Of a stretch of DNA of 64,000 nucleotides, positions 1 to 12,054 are shown piece by piece. The notes under the pieces were generated by a model, which was not told the origin of the DNA, searched no databases, and saw only the letters and a list, made by a program, of their open reading frames with translations. Source of the DNA: Prionace glauca (taxonomy: Eukaryota; Chordata; Chondrichthyes; Carcharhiniformes; Carcharhinidae); assembly GCA_037974335.1 (NCBI GenBank), contig CM075760.1, forward strand, positions 21,160,291-21,224,290, in the 5' to 3' direction. Each line of letters begins with the position of its first letter. The first letter of the stretch is position 1. The translations under genes were made by a program, and so were the position numbers.

Positions 1-699
1 GGCAGCAGGAGGGTTAATCGCCTTTGGGTTGCTTATTTTGATAGAAACTTTTGAGATGTAATGATTCATGCGTTCACTGCTGATTGGGGGAACCAGAGTC
101 TGGTTGACAAGGCGGCCAACGGCAGAAAGAAGTCCTCCGAGTGTGCGGTTTCACTCAACAGGCCGCTGAGCCTCTCAGTTTGTTCGAAGATCAGAGCTTG
201 TGGTTTAATCACCCGGGACTGGAAACTCCAACAGCGAGATGGCAGTTAGTCAGAGCCGGGGGGAGTGGTGAGAGGCCAGGTGTTGCCAACTGTCGACAAG
301 CCTGAATCTTTTCAGAGACTTTCCCAGCGACTGAAACTGCAGGAGATTTCTGCAGAAGGCAGTTCCAAAGGCACACACGCCTCTGAAAGAAGAAACAATT
401 ATTTTATTCGCTCCCTTTCCAACCTGTCCCGCGAAGGTTAAACATTCCCTCAGCTTCCACTCTCACACCATCACCTGCCCCCATCACCTCAACGAACCTT
501 CCCCTCCAACTCCACATTCCTCCAAAGAATCATATGTGTTTCAAACAATTATTAATCAATCTTCTGTACTCCATTGGACTCTGCTCCATCTTTCCTCTTG
601 TCACCCCGTCCCAAGTCCCCAGTCAAGTCGAGCGCCTTAATAAAGAAAATCTGTGTTCTTCACACAGTCTGGCCTTCATGTGACTCCTGATACTCAACA
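1..699 (+). other. Unassigned sequence with a poly(A) signal
   Basis: I recognise no coding exon here. A 62-codon open frame at 61-249 has no family resemblance. An AATAAA at 639-644 on the plus strand, followed by a T-rich stretch, would fit the 3' end of a transcript entering from the left, but nothing else supports it. Confidence 0.25.
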
Positions 700-1021
700 T
701 TTTTATTCATTCAAGGCACATGGGCGTTTATTGCCCATCTCCAGTTGCCCTTGGAGGGCAGTTGACAGTCAACCACATTGATGTGGCTCTAGACTCACGT
801 GTTGGCCTAACCTGGTAAGCACGGCAGATTTCCTTCCTAAAGGACATAGTGACCAAAATGTTTTCTTTCTTCTCACAACTGAGAAAGATTTCACTGTCAT
901 CAGTAGATTCAAAATTTCAGGGTTTTTTTTATTGAATTGTGTTTCAAGCACGGGACCCCGGAAGATTGGCTGAGTTTTTGGATCGATACTCTCGGGATAA
1001 TATCACCACACCATTCCGTCC
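700..1021 (-). repeat. tRNA-headed SINE
   Basis: Reading the minus strand, the element has a tRNA-like head around 960-1020. A body with the 'gtgactccagacccacagc'-type core follows, and the tail ends in 'aatgaataaaaa' near 700. The same family is seen, better preserved, at 50568-51720. It is diverged and looks like an old insertion. Confidence 0.7.
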
Positions 1022-1085
1022 CCTGGTTGACTGTGAACTATGATCTGAGATGGCCAGTAGCAAACCATGTCTGACAGCATGTGTA

Positions 1086-1091
1086 TCTATG

Positions 1092-1133
<42 letters not shown>

Positions 1134-1535
1134 TGTGTCTGTGTCTGTGTGTGTGTGCATATCTGAGTGTGTGTGTGCGTGCGTGTGTGTGTGCATGTAA
1201 GCATTTATGTCTGTGTGTCATTTTGCCTAAGACAATCCGCCTGTCTTTGTCCATGTCTGTGTCTGTGTTTGTGTGTGTGTGTGTGTCTGTCAGCTTTTGT
1301 CCAAGAGAGTTTGCGTTGTTGTCTGTGTGTGCATGTCTGAGTGTGATCTTTTCTGTGTGCTTGTTTGCTTGAGTATGTGTATGTGCCTGTGTGAAAGTAT
1401 GTGTGCATGAGTGTGTGTGTGTGTGTGAGTGTGTGTGTGTGTGTGTGAGACAGAGAGATAGATAGAGAGAGAGAGAGGGAGAGGAATTGCCCACACACAC
1501 ACACTCACGCACACATACTTTCACACACGCACATA
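1086..1535. repeat. (TG)n microsatellite turning into (CA)n
   Basis: TG/TGTC runs are followed by a short GAGA block at about 1447-1482 and then CA-rich sequence. The open frames here on both strands are low-complexity artefacts of the repeat. Confidence 0.95.
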
Positions 1536-1609
1536 CACATACTCAAACAAACAAGCACACAGAAAAGATCACACTCAGACATGCCCATTGTTCAAGGGCA
1601 ATTAGAAAG

Positions 1610-1785
1610 AGCAACACAAAACCAAAAAATGCTGGAACAGTTCTGCAGCTCTGACATCATCTGTGAAGAGAGAATAGTGTTAGCGTTTCGAGTCCAGGCG
1701 ACCCTGACGAATTGTCATCGAGACTCTAAACTTTGGTTCTATTCTCTCTCCGCAGATACTGTCAGACCCACTGACATGTTCCAGA
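1610..1785. repeat. Unclassified dispersed repeat
   Basis: This carries the 'aaaatgctgg', 'gcgtttcgagtccag' and 'cgcagatactgtcagacc' signature, which also occurs in pieces at 9755-9915, 35395-35480 and 35775-35900. I know the signature as a very common dispersed sequence in shark DNA but cannot assign it a class. Confidence 0.5.
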
Positions 1786-2364
1786 ATGTTCTTTTTTTTT
1801 GTTTTGGATTAACGAATCAGCAGTAATTTGTGTTTCGGACCAGAAAAAACTTTTGGCTTTGCAAACAACACTCATAGACAAATGAATGAAAATTATTGAG
1901 AAAGAATCTAAGAATTAACAAGTTTCTGTTTAGCCGATTCTTCAGGCAGAAACCATTAATGAATCAAATGAAAGTGTTACACCCCAGTCAATCCTGTTAC
2001 TCATCCGGTTCATATATTAAAGAACGAGGCAATTCGGCCTAACCAGCACATGTTTGCTATCTCAATGAGCTAAAACAAAAAAGCCCGACTGTATTTGCCG
2101 TTGACACATGTCCCTCTGCATGTTATGTTTTCGATTCTGTAATCATTCTCTTTTGAAAGTCACCCCAGAATATGTTTACTTTGGTCTCTGAGTCAATGAA
2201 TCCCAAAGCGGAAGAGTTGGCGATGTGAACCCGACTTGCTCACCATCGATTTCAGGAACAGTTCTTGCTATGTCTCTTACACGTGCTCCTTACTAAGACA
2301 CCATGACATTTTAATATGTATACAGTAACATACAGGTTACTGAGAAGTAACAGTTTGTCACTTG
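1786..2364. other. No gene recognised
   Basis: AT-rich sequence without a recognisable exon, RNA gene or strong repeat signature. Confidence 0.5.
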
Positions 2365-2600
2365 GCCTCTCTCTCCCTGCTCTGCCAGTAAACAAGATTA
2401 TGGCTGATCTTATTATAAGCTTCTGCCAACCCTAATCACATTTCACCCTTCTTGTTTCCTAAGAATCTAGCTCCTTCTGCCTTTAAATATATTGAAAGAC
2501 TGCTTCCACTGCCTTCTGAGGGACACATAACCCTCTGAGAGGAAAACCTCCCACTCTTCTCTCACTTAAATGTGGGACCCCCTTTTTTTAAAGAGTGCCC
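2365..2600 (-). repeat. CR1-like LINE 3' remnant
   Basis: On the minus strand this matches the C-terminal and 3'UTR part of CR1-type elements: the 'gattatggctgatct' region, then the segment encoding the Arg-rich end of the reverse transcriptase. It is heavily decayed and 5' truncated. Confidence 0.55.
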
Positions 2601-3029
2601 TTGGGGCTTCACTGGAACATTGCAGCAGGATAAGGAGGTACTCGTAGGCAGGGAGAGCGAGGATGAAAATAGGCTGTGAGTTGGAATTCTCGAAATGAGC
2701 CACACATTTCTTCTCAGGGAAGAAACCAGCGTAGGCCAAAGTGCAGCAATTCAGACAAAAACAGGAAACGCTGCCTGCATTAAGGCAGTCAGTAACTGTG
2801 CAAGTGAGAAACCGAGTTCAGGTTTCAGATTGATGTCTTTGTTATGAGGGCTGGAAGATGTAAGAGATGGAGAGTTATTTTTATTCTTCTGCCCCATGTG
2901 GTTGTTGTAACCTCTCGCCTCTTGTCTAAATGAATATTTCAAAAGATCGGTAAATGTCGGCCACATTTCTCTCGGTCTTGCCTCACACACAGTCCAGGTT
3001 GTAGGCAGATTTCCTTTCTGAAAGCACAT

Positions 3030-3425
3030 AAAAACAAGAAGCAGGAATAGGCCATCTGGCCCTCCGAGCCTGATCCGCCATTCAATGAAAACATCTTTTT
3101 TCTGGATTCAACTCCACTTTCCCGCCCGCTCGCCATAACCCTGAATTCCTTTACTGCTCAAAAATCTATCTTTGTCTTAAAAATGTTTAACGATGCAGCC
3201 TCAACTGTTTCACCGGATAGGGATTTATACAGATTCACAACCATTTAGATGATGAGGTTCCTCCTCAACACAATCCAAAATCTCCCCATCTTTATGAGAA
3301 GTCTTGTCCCTAGTTCTAATTTCATCTCAGTGGAAACAGCCTCCTTGCTTCTATCATATTTATTCCCTTCATATTTGTATGCGTTTCTATAAGACCACAC
3401 CACCCCCCCCCCATCACCACCATTT
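3030..3425 (-). repeat. CR1-like LINE 3' remnant
   Basis: It begins with the minus-strand form of the 'ggccatctggccc' tail found in CR1 3' ends and runs into the region for the C-terminal 'FF..RVV..WN' block. No open frame is kept. Confidence 0.6.
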
Positions 3426-3514
3426 TCTTCCAAACCCCAATGACCATTGTTGCAGCATTGGTGCACAGTATTTGCTTTTGCAAAAACGGATGAGAGTTTT
3501 ATTATGGTCTCTAT

Positions 3515-3660
3515 TATTCAGCCGAATTTTCAATTCTACATTTCTATTAATTATATTTAAATTCCACCTGTCACCGCTGGTGAGATTTGAACTCGTGTGT
3601 CGAGAGCACTAGACAGTACTTTCTCAAGACACAGCCATTACCATGATAAAATAACAAGGG
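3515..3660 (-). repeat. SINE head fragment
   Basis: 'gagatttgaactcgtgtgt' on the plus strand is the complement of a B-box-like tRNA-derived SINE head, the same head type as at 51600-51720. Only the head is recognisable. Confidence 0.4.
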
Positions 3661-3699
3661 TAGTCGATACCTGGGAATACCATCAAAAGGAGATTCACT

Positions 3700-3905
3700 C
3701 TCGAAGTCATTCACCATCCCGACTTGGAAATTTAGGGGCCGTTTCTTCAGTACTGATGGGTCATAATGCTGGAATTTTCAGAATTTTATGTATTTCAATC
3801 AGGTCTCCCATTCTGCCAAATTGAATTGAATGCACGCCTCAATCTCTCTTCAAAGGTCATGTATCAGTCTGGTGAAATTTTGGTGCACCCCATCTATAAC
3901 AAGTA
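3700..3905 (-). repeat. Decayed CR1-like remnant
   Basis: The plus strand reads 'gaattttatgtatttcaatcaggtctcc', the complement of the 'RRGDLIE.YK' coding part of CR1-type reverse transcriptase ends. It is old and fragmentary. Confidence 0.45.
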
Positions 3906-3944
3906 CGTTCTTCCTCACACTCCTATCTATACCCAGGCACACTG

Positions 3945-4215
3945 GTGGCACACTGACATCGTAGTTAGCACTACTGTATCATAGCAGCAGGGACTCGGGT
4001 TCGATTCCTGGCTTTGGTCGTTGTCCGTGCAGAGTCCGCATGTTGTCCCCGTATCTGTTTAGGTTTTCTCCGGGAGCTCCGGTTTCCTCCCACAGTCTGA
4101 AAGATGTACTGACAATGCTAAATTCTACACCAATGTACTGGAACAGGCGCCAGAGTGTGACGAATAGAGGATTATCACAGTGACATTATTGCAATATTAA
4201 TGTAAAGCTACCAGT
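3945..4215 (+). repeat. tRNA-headed SINE
   Basis: The tRNA-like head includes a B-box-like 'ggttcgattcc' at about 4008. The body reads 'ccgggagctccggtttcctcc', and the tail is like that of the better copy at 54692-54985. An apparently functional pol III B box remains, but the body is diverged. Confidence 0.7.
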
Positions 4216-4815
4216 GACACAAAGAAATAGACTTAAATGTTATTGTTGAATTCAAAAAAATCAAATTGCATTCGGCGCACTGAGGGTGCTGGGTGGGGAA
4301 GTGATGTGAACGGTATGCCTATACAATTAGTCTGGGACACTTCAGTGGCATGGTCACTGTCCTACAATCTCCACCTTCCAAACATGCTATTCAGTTTTGA
4401 ATTAATTATTGAGCAACCTGTATGAATACATGAGCATTTCTATTTCAATGTCCAGATGCGCCTTACGTCCGCCCCCTGCTGACTGCCCATTGCACAGCGG
4501 GAACAGGCGGTTGTCACGATTCTCTCTGTTTTTCCTCTGGATGATCAGAGGTGCCGACATTAATACAACTCAAACATTATCTGCAAACAGCCAGAATCAA
4601 ATTTACAACTACAGAGACCAAAAGGAGAGAAAAAGGCACAAACTGGGCAGTTCCGATGGTTTCAGGACATGGAAATTAATCTGTTCTGACGTGTGCTGTA
4701 GATTTGAGCTCATGGCTCAGCGCTGAAAGAGTTAATGGAAAAGTGAACATGCGATGAGCAGGAGCTACTGTAAGTGCTTCAGTGCAAGTAAGACCAGAAC
4801 CTTGCAGTCATGTAT
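4216..4815. other. No gene recognised; one CTCF-like motif
   Basis: No exon or RNA gene is seen. 4468-4483 reads 'tccgccccctgctgac', close to the reverse-complement CTCF core consensus. It is a single motif match and weak evidence alone. Confidence 0.35.
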
Positions 4816-4828
4816 TATAGTGAGCAAT

Positions 4829-5475
4829 CTCTCTCTCTCTCTCTCTCTCTCTGTCTCCTAGTCTCTCTCTTTCTCTCTCCCTCTCTCACTGAATCTCTCT
4901 CTCTCTCTCTTTCTCTCACTCTCACTCTCACTCTCACTGTCTTTCAATGGTTTCTCTCAGTCTCTCTCTCTGACTGTTTCTCTCTATCTATCTCTCAGTC
5001 TCTCTCTCTCTGACTTTCAATCTCTCTCTTTCTCTTTCTCTCACTCTCTTTCTCTCTCACGCACACATACTTTCACACACGCACACACAAACAAGCACTC
5101 ACACAGAAAAACTCACACTCAGACATGCACACACACTCAGACAACAGCGCAAACTCACTTAGACAAAGGCTGACACAGAAAAGCACACACACACACACAA
5201 ACACAGACGTGGACAGACAGGCTGATTATCTCAGGCATTATGACATACAAACATAAACACACACATGCACACACACACACACACACAGATACACACACAC
5301 ACACATAGATACACACGCTGTCAGATAAACACACACATGGATGCGCGCTGATACACACTGACAAACAAACACAGGCACACACACTGTCAGACAACAAATA
5401 TATGGACACTCAAACAAGGACACAGAAACACAGACACTCACAGAGCAGACACGAAAGTTCAGACAAACTCAGGCA

Positions 5476-5523
<48 letters not shown>

Positions 5524-5560
5524 CCACTGCCTCTCAGCTAAAAACACACACGCAGATAAA
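4829..5560. repeat. (CT)n then (CA)n microsatellite
   Basis: About 220 bp of CT/CTCA repeats are followed by long ACAC-rich DNA to about 5560. All open frames across it are compositional. Confidence 0.95.
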
Positions 5561-5684
5561 CAAACAGGCACAGACACACACAAGCAGAGTTTCCGAAATC
5601 ATATGCACGGATGCACCCACACAGAGCTCAAAGGAAAATAAAACAAACACAGACCCACTCTCACAGTAACAGAAAAAAGTAGAA

Positions 5685-7250
5685 ACAGGAATAGGCCATT
5701 CGGCCTTCCGAGCCTTCTCCGCCACACACTATGATCATGGATGATCATCCAATTCAATACTGATCGTGCCTTCCGCCATATCCCTTGATCCCTTTAGCCC
5801 CAAGAGCTGTATCCAATTTATTTTTGAAATCTCGCAATGTTTTGGCCATAATCACTTCTGCAAATTCACCACTGTCTGGGTGATGAAGTTTCTCTTCACC
5901 TCAGTTCTAAAGGTTTTACCCTTTATCCTCAAACTATTAACCCTAGTTCTGGACTCCCCAACCGTCTGCGATTTTCTTTCTGAATTTACGATGCCTAATA
6001 TTTTTAGAATTTTATCAGTTTCTATTAGATCCCTCTCAAACTTCTTAACTCCAAATAATATAAACCAAACTGACTTTGTCTCTCCTCCACGACAGACCAG
6101 GAATCAGACTTCACTCTGCTCTGCAGTAGGACGTCTTTCCTCAGATAAGGACACAAACACTGCACACAATACTCTGGTTTTGGGCTCACCAACACCCTAT
6201 AAAATTGCAATAATATTTCCCTATCCTTATACTCACATCCTGTCGTTATGAAGGCCAACATACCATTTGCCTTCCTTCCTGCCCGCTGTACCATGTGTGA
6301 ATACATATGGATACCAATCTCTCGCTGAGTATTCACCTCTCAATTTATACCCATTCAAATATTTTCTTCCTAATGTTATGACTGAAACGGATAATCTAGC
6401 ATTTACCACACCATACCGCATTTGCCATGCGTGTGCTCATTCACTCTGCCTATTCAAATCACACTGAAGCATCATTGCATCCTTCTCAGAGCTCACCCTT
6501 TCTCCTAACTTTGCATCATCTGCAACTTGGAGATAATACATTTAGTTCCCTCTATCAAATCAATTCTATATAATACGAACAATTAGGCTCCTAGCACGGA
6601 TTCCTGCGGTACCTCACCAGTCACTGCCAGCCAATTGAAAAAAAACAGCCATTTCTACCAACTTTTTGCTTCCTATCTGCCAAGCAGATTTCTATCCATC
6701 TCAAGACACTATCCATTTGTTTCAACTTTTTATGGTTCTATGCTATGTGAGACCTTGTCGAAACCCTTCTAACGTCTAAATAACCCATACACATCGAATT
6801 TCCTTGGTCACCTCTATTAGTTGCATTCTCACACAATCCCAGTTTTCTTTTTTGCAAATCCATGTTCACTTCGTCTGACTATACCACTGCCTTCCGAATG
6901 CTGAGCAACTTCCCAATCCTGATGTTCGGCTAATTAGTTTACGGTTCACCCGATTTTTCTCTACCCTTTTTGAAAGGTGGACATTTATTAGCTACCTTCC
7001 AATCTTTAGGTACCATCTTAGAGCCTAAATAATTTTCTGAAAATGCCCACAAATGGATCAACTTTTGTTATGTTTCCCACCTTCTTACTTTCGTACTCTC
7101 CCAATCAATCCCTACGTCCTTTTTTTGCTGCATTTTAAAACTGCTCCAAATTCTCAAGTCAATGGATTAATTTGCCAATTTGTATGTTTCTTCACCCTTT
7201 GGAAGCCATGGCTTGGCCACAGTTACCTCACCACTCTTCCACATCGTCTG
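5685..7250 (-). repeat. Decayed CR1-like LINE, 3' half
   Basis: On the minus strand, pieces from the reverse transcriptase fingers/palm ('DFSKAFDKV'-type coding region near 6770-6960) through the C-terminal domain to the 3' tail at 5690 can be followed in order. Fragments near 6025-6336 still read 'FYRVLVSPKPEYCVQCLCPY', the decayed match to the family's 'LVRPHLEYCVQFWSP'. There are multiple disruptions. It looks much older than the LINE at 16.9-22.3 kb. Confidence 0.75.
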
Positions 7251-7264
7251 TACTACTGCCTTCC

Positions 7265-7585
7265 CTCAATATCACATAGAATCCCTACAGTAATCCCTAC
7301 AGTGCAGAAGGAGACCATTCGGCCTATCGAGTCTGGACTGACCACAATCCCATCCAGGTCCTACTTCCGTAATCACACATGTTTCTCCTGCTAGCCCCCT
7401 GACACGAGGGCCAATTTCACATAGCCAATCATCCTAATCCGCAAACCTTTGGGGAGGAAACCGGGACACTCCAAGGAAATCCATGCAGACACGGGGAGAA
7501 TGTGCCAACTCCACACAGACGTTGATGATACGTCGGAATTGAACGCCTGCCCCTGTCGCTGTGATGCAGCAGCATCACTGAGCAA
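7265..7585 (-). repeat. tRNA-headed SINE
   Basis: The minus-strand tail lies at 7265-7330 ('agaatccctacagt...gaccattcggcc' on plus). The conserved middle 'ggaggaaaccgggacactcc' is at 7452, and the head with a B-box-like sequence lies near 7530-7560. Confidence 0.7.
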
Positions 7586-8102
7586 ATTATTATCATTATC
7601 ATTATTATTATTGCTTATTCAATAATCCTTGATACTTTCTACTACGTTCATCGAGTCCTGCTCATTGGGCGGAAGTTGGTCGAGTTGGATTTGTCCTCCC
7701 TTTTGCAATCAGGCATGTCTGCCAAAATTCCACAATGTTGTGTCTTTGATAGTGTCATAGCTGTACTTGAATAGATTGGCTGGGGCACAGCTAGTCCCAG
7801 AGCAAAAATCGTTATTATTGTTGCTGAAGTATTGTCAGGACGAATGATCTTTACATTGTCCAATGCTTTTAACATGGGATTAGGCCACATACTAATCATG
7901 GTCATTGCATCAGCCCCAGAGAACCATTGTTGGCGCTGAGAGGCAGAGAAGTCACATGTGGGCATTGTGTCCAGCTTGAGGTGTAATTCATTCTGTTATC
8001 TCTCCCAATTTAAACAAAGTTGGCAGGCGAGAGGCCAGAGTGTGAAACTTCACCCATAGAATCAACAGCACTCTGAAGGAAGACAGCAGATATTTATCCC
8101 AA
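7586..8102. other. No gene recognised
   Basis: A reading frame at 7648-7965 on the minus strand has no recognised family. The sequence may be an old repeat, but I cannot place it. Confidence 0.4.
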
Positions 8103-8157
8103 ATCACACACACACACATACACGCACACACACACACACACACATACACACACACAC
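8103..8157. repeat. (CA)n microsatellite
   Basis: A run of CA dinucleotides with occasional TA/CG interruptions. Confidence 0.9.
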
Positions 8158-8412
8158 TTGCTCAATAATTGTCAGACTCCAGTGGAATTGTTATTGTGTG
8201 ACACCAGCCGTTTCTTTTTATTTCCAACAGAGGAGATAAAAAAAAACAGCGTAACGATGAAAACAGTAAAGTTTCAGGCATCCGGCGCCAATGTGCAGTG
8301 TAATTGCAGGAAAAACTGGTTGACAATTTGTCTTCTCAATGAGTAATTTGTGAGACAATTTACCAAAGCGGCCTTCAGCAAGTCAACCACCCGCATTGAC
8401 AAATTCAAGGAA

Positions 8413-8484
8413 GGTTCCACCGAGACTTGAACTCGTATCGCTGGATTCAAAGTCCAGAGTGCTCACCATTACACCACAGAACCC
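8413..8484 (-). tRNA. tRNA-Gln (anticodon TTG)
   Basis: The minus strand gives a 72-nt cloverleaf. The acceptor pairs GGGTTCT with GGAACC, the A box is TGGTGTAATGGTGAG, and the anticodon stem CTGGA/TCCAG has loop CTTTGAA (anticodon TTG). The T arm contains GAGTTCAAGTC. Only a TTT run follows, so termination is weak. It lies in one arm of an inverted segmental duplication shared with the tRNA-Gln(CTG) at 45389-45460. The first acceptor pair is slightly irregular (the other copies begin GGTTC), so the exact 5' end may be one base in. Confidence 0.85.
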
Positions 8485-8945
8485 AACACATAGCAGCAAA
8501 CTGAAAATCGTCACTAAATAATTGTGACATTTTGAACATCAGGGAGAAATATCAGGCCCATTGCACAATCCCGTTAATTATCCAAACCTGCCCTTGCTGG
8601 TTCCTCCTGTAACAGTGAGTAGGCTACCTTCGACCACATTATATTTCACTGTAGCTGACTATATTCAAAGAGCAACGTTAGCATCGAACTGACATAAACC
8701 TTACTGCAGTAAATCCACTGAACAACATCAGCTTATCACAGCTCTGCTTTCATCACACTGGAAGCCAATGTGAAAATATAAACAATTTCAAATCTTAGCA
8801 GACAGGAAGGAGTGTGTGAGTGCGGACAATTGGCGCTGTGCACATTCCTGTAACCAGTATCTGGGAGAATCAGGCAGATGGGATCCTGGTGGCCTTGTGG
8901 TCAGGATTCAGCACTTTCAGGGTCGCGGGCTGTCTTCAATGCATT
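8484..8945. repeat. Segmental duplication arm A1 (inverted partner at 44950-45388)
   Basis: The reverse complement of this flank aligns through its length with 44950-45388. Shared landmarks are 'gtgcacagcgccaattgtcc', 'actgcagtaaggtttatgtc' and 'aaggagtgtgtgagtgcgg'-type segments. Both arms contain a tRNA-Gln at one end and a tRNA-Glu relic at the other. Confidence 0.85.
8883..8941 (+). pseudogene. tRNA-Glu pseudogene
   Basis: 'TCCTGGTGGCC..GTGGTCAGGATTC' matches the 5' half of vertebrate tRNA-Glu, as in the intact copy at 42064-42135. The anticodon stem no longer pairs and the T arm has lost its consensus. Confidence 0.7.
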
Positions 8946-9603
8946 AAGATTTAATTAATTGTATAAACAAACCAGCAATACTTCCTGGTCCAAAGCAGCT
9001 CTGCAAGAATCGGTGGAGTGAGATTTGCACTTTTGCTTCCAGGTTGGAAATGCAACATGTGCAGCAGGTTAAGAAAAAACACAGACTGTGAAAGGCAGTG
9101 ATATGATGTAAAAAAACACTGCCGATACAAATGGTGGTACAAGATAAAATCTGGGTGGGAACGTGTCAGATTTAACCATTTGTTTTGACAGAAATATCAC
9201 TCAGGTCTGAGTAAAATTCTCGGGCTAAATGACAAGAAAACTTCTTCATAAATGAAACACTAAACTATTTGTCCTCGACTGATTGCAAGTAGTTTTCATT
9301 CAGAAAGCAGTAACTCTGAGATTAACAAAGCGGATTGGAGGAAGTCTCAGACACTACCGGGGGAATGGAGAGCTGGAGTTCACCTAGAAAAGCAGCAAAG
9401 TTTAAAAATAACGGGAACCAAACCAATGTTGCTCTTGACCGTCATCCTGTCTTGCTCAATATCACAGACCTTCCCTTTAAGATTCTTTCCTGAGTTCTCC
9501 CCGCCTTAAGTGCTGCAAATAACACAATAGCTCAATTAATGTTTTGTGATAAATGAGAATAATTCTGAAATCTGAATCATCTTGAAATAGAGCCATCTGG
9601 AAA

Positions 9604-9676
9604 TGTTACTGTCCGGTGTCAAACCGCGGACGTCCCGCGTGTAAGACGAGTGTGACAACCACTACACTGTAGAAAC
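9604..9676 (-). pseudogene. Degenerate tRNA-Val (anticodon TAC)
   Basis: The 73-nt minus-strand sequence aligns end to end with the intact tRNA-Val(CAC) at 41571-41643, and the loop gives anticodon TAC. The acceptor has two mismatched pairs. The T arm has changed from CCGGTTCGAAACCGG to a form with mismatches and a lost TTCGA core (TTTGAC). It is probably non-functional, although the anticodon arm still folds. Confidence 0.65.
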
Positions 9677-9754
9677 ATACCGATGGGTGCATTTGATGTA
9701 GTTCCGATTCCCTGGTGGAGCAACTAAACTGGTCCGACAAGTGCGTCCGTTGCC

Positions 9755-9915
9755 CACTTTAACTAAAAGAGAAAATGCTGGAAAATCATATAGGGTGTAA
9801 TAGCATTTATAGGAAAGTAAAGAGCTGATGTTTAGGGTCCAGATGACACTTCGTCAATGTTTTGTGTGACACGTTTGGTTTCAGATTCCAGCATCCGCAG
9901 TAATTAACTTTCATC
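9755..9915. repeat. Unclassified dispersed repeat
   Basis: This contains 'aaaatgctggaaaatcat' and 'cagattccagcatccgcag', the two ends of the same dispersed sequence as at 1610-1785. Confidence 0.5.
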
Positions 9916-10440
9916 GAGTTGTTTACTTTATATTCCCTCTGCTGGTTCCTCGAATCAAAATGAATGATGATACATTCTTCTGCAGTCAAGTTTAGTAATC
10001 ACATGTTTGACCAAAGCTGTTCAAAATGTTTATAATAATTGAAGGAAAATCCGGACAGTGGGAGAATTTGATCCCTCTCCTCCATAAATATGGTTATCCT
10101 AAATTTAGTGTCTTCGAATTCCCATCAACGACACCCGGAGGATCAGAGCTGATATTGGCAATGAAACAAATTAATGGAGTTGGATTAGATCACATGTCAC
10201 ACGGAGTCTTCTTCCCTACATTAAATCAAACCCCAAGTCAAAAATTGCCTCATTTCAAGAATCAATTCAATTAGATTTGGTTCCGCCTCTCCCTTATATT
10301 TTATACATTGAGAGAGAAAAAGAAAATCTTCATATCTTCTTTTATATTACTAGCCAGCATATTTCTTTTTCTTCCTCTTATTGTTTTTTTAGTTGTCCTC
10401 TGCTCTCTTTTAAAGGTTTCCCAATCTCTGGCTTCCCAGT
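9916..10440. other. No gene recognised
   Basis: No coding, RNA or repeat signature strong enough to name. Confidence 0.4.
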
Positions 10441-11440
10441 AATCCTCGCCACTTTCTCTTTCGCGTTAATGTCATGGATGCCTCATCGTCCCTGTGACAC
10501 GTTCCCTCCTCCTTTGGGATGAGTTTCTCTTGTGCCTCCTGAATTTCTGTTGTGCCTCTCAAAACACCTGCTATTGCTGTTCCACTCTCTTCCCTGCTAG
10601 GCTCCCTTCCAAATCAACTCTGGCCAGTTCCTCCCTCATGTCTTTGCAATTACCTTTATTTAATTCTGATACCGTTACATCTGATTCCAGCTTCTCCCTC
10701 TCAAACTGCGGGATAAATTCTATCAAGTTGTGGTCACTGCTCCCAAAGTGTTCTTTCACCTTAAGTTCCCTAATCAAGTCTGCCTCATTACACAGCACCA
10801 AATCCAGAATTGCCTCTTCCCTAGTAGGCTGTGTCACAAGCAGCTCCAAACAAAAACTTAGGCATTCCACAAATTTTCTTGGGACCCACGATCTGCCCGA
10901 GGTTCCCAGCCCACCAACATAAAGAAGTCCCCTATGATTATTGTAACATTGTATTTTTCATGAGCCTTTTCTCTCTCCTGATTTATTTTCTGCCCATATC
11001 CTGACTGCTGCTTGAAAGGGCTTATACCTAACTCGCATCGGGGTCTTTTTTTATTTTTGCAATTGCTCTTCTCCACCGACAGAAATTCTAACCCTTTTGA
11101 TCCTATACCGCTTCTTGCTATCGATTTAACTTAATTCCTTACTAACAATGCAACACAGCCCCCTATGTCCATCTGCCTCTCCCTTCGATAAGACACACTT
11201 CCTTGGATATTTAGATCCCAGCCCTGATCCCCTTGCAGACAAGTCTCTGTGATGCCCACAACATCGTACCGGCCAATTTCAATGTGCGTAACAAGGTCAT
11301 TTACTTGTCCAGTACACTGCACTCATTTGGGTACAACACACTCCATCTTGCGTTTACCACCTCCCTTCTCTTACTCATCACCGTTTTTTTGTCTTGTCTG
11401 AGATTAGATTCCTGCCGCCTTCTATACTGTCTGTTCTAAT
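10440..11440 (-). repeat. CR1-like LINE remnant, endonuclease region
   Basis: Minus-strand frames read as parts of the apurinic-type endonuclease domain. 11131-11322 has 'DVVGITETCLQG' (the catalytic SET region) and 'GGCVALLVRN'. 10571-10870 has 'PTREEAILDLVLCNEAD' and the SDHN motif as 'GSSDHNLIEF'. The order agrees with the intact ORF2 at 19429-22209. It is broken by several changes and lacks the reverse transcriptase half. Confidence 0.8.
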
Positions 11441-12050
11441 ATGTGGGAGGCCAGGGAGGCCTGCTATCAACAGCTCCTCCACGCTCTGAAGGGACCGACA
11501 ATCCCTTGGGAGTTGATGCCTGGGGACTGGAATCAGTTTTAAGATCCTCTCTGGCGAGTGATGCCTCGATGAACCCTCCAACGTTTTGATCCTCTTCCTG
11601 CCCGCCGTCAGTAACCAATGTCGAGTTCCCTGTTCCAGTGTCCCCCTCTCACACTCTTCTCAAGTGCTCACTCTCTCTCCCAGTGTCCCCCTCTCACACT
11701 CTCCTCAAGTACTGCTGGCCCTGTTTAGATGTCTCGGTTCCTTCTCCCACACAGTCCTCAGTTCACTGTTGTCTCCTTATGACCTCACAACAGAAAATGC
11801 TGAGACAGTTTGATGTGAAGCCTCTTGATCAGGGTGTTCTGTATTAACGCTGAGAGATAGTTCTATCCGAAACCTCTTGCTAAGATTGAACTTTAAATAA
11901 TGCTGTCAGATTGATTTATGTGACGTCACTTATTAAAACTGTTCTCTCTGTAAGCTATACATCATATTGGCTGCAGCGTGGATTTAGCAGACAATATCGA
12001 TCCTGGTTAATGAAAACCTCATCTAAAATCCACAACCATAATAACAATAA
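11441..12050. other. No gene recognised; short duplicated block
   Basis: A block of about 45 bp ('cagtgtccccctctcacact...') is present twice between 11635 and 11710. Nothing else is identifiable. Confidence 0.4.
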
Positions 12051-12054
12051 GACG

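Noticed and set aside
61-249. 62-codon plus-strand frame at the window start
   Set aside because: No domain or homology cue. It may be part of an untranslated exon but cannot be supported as coding.
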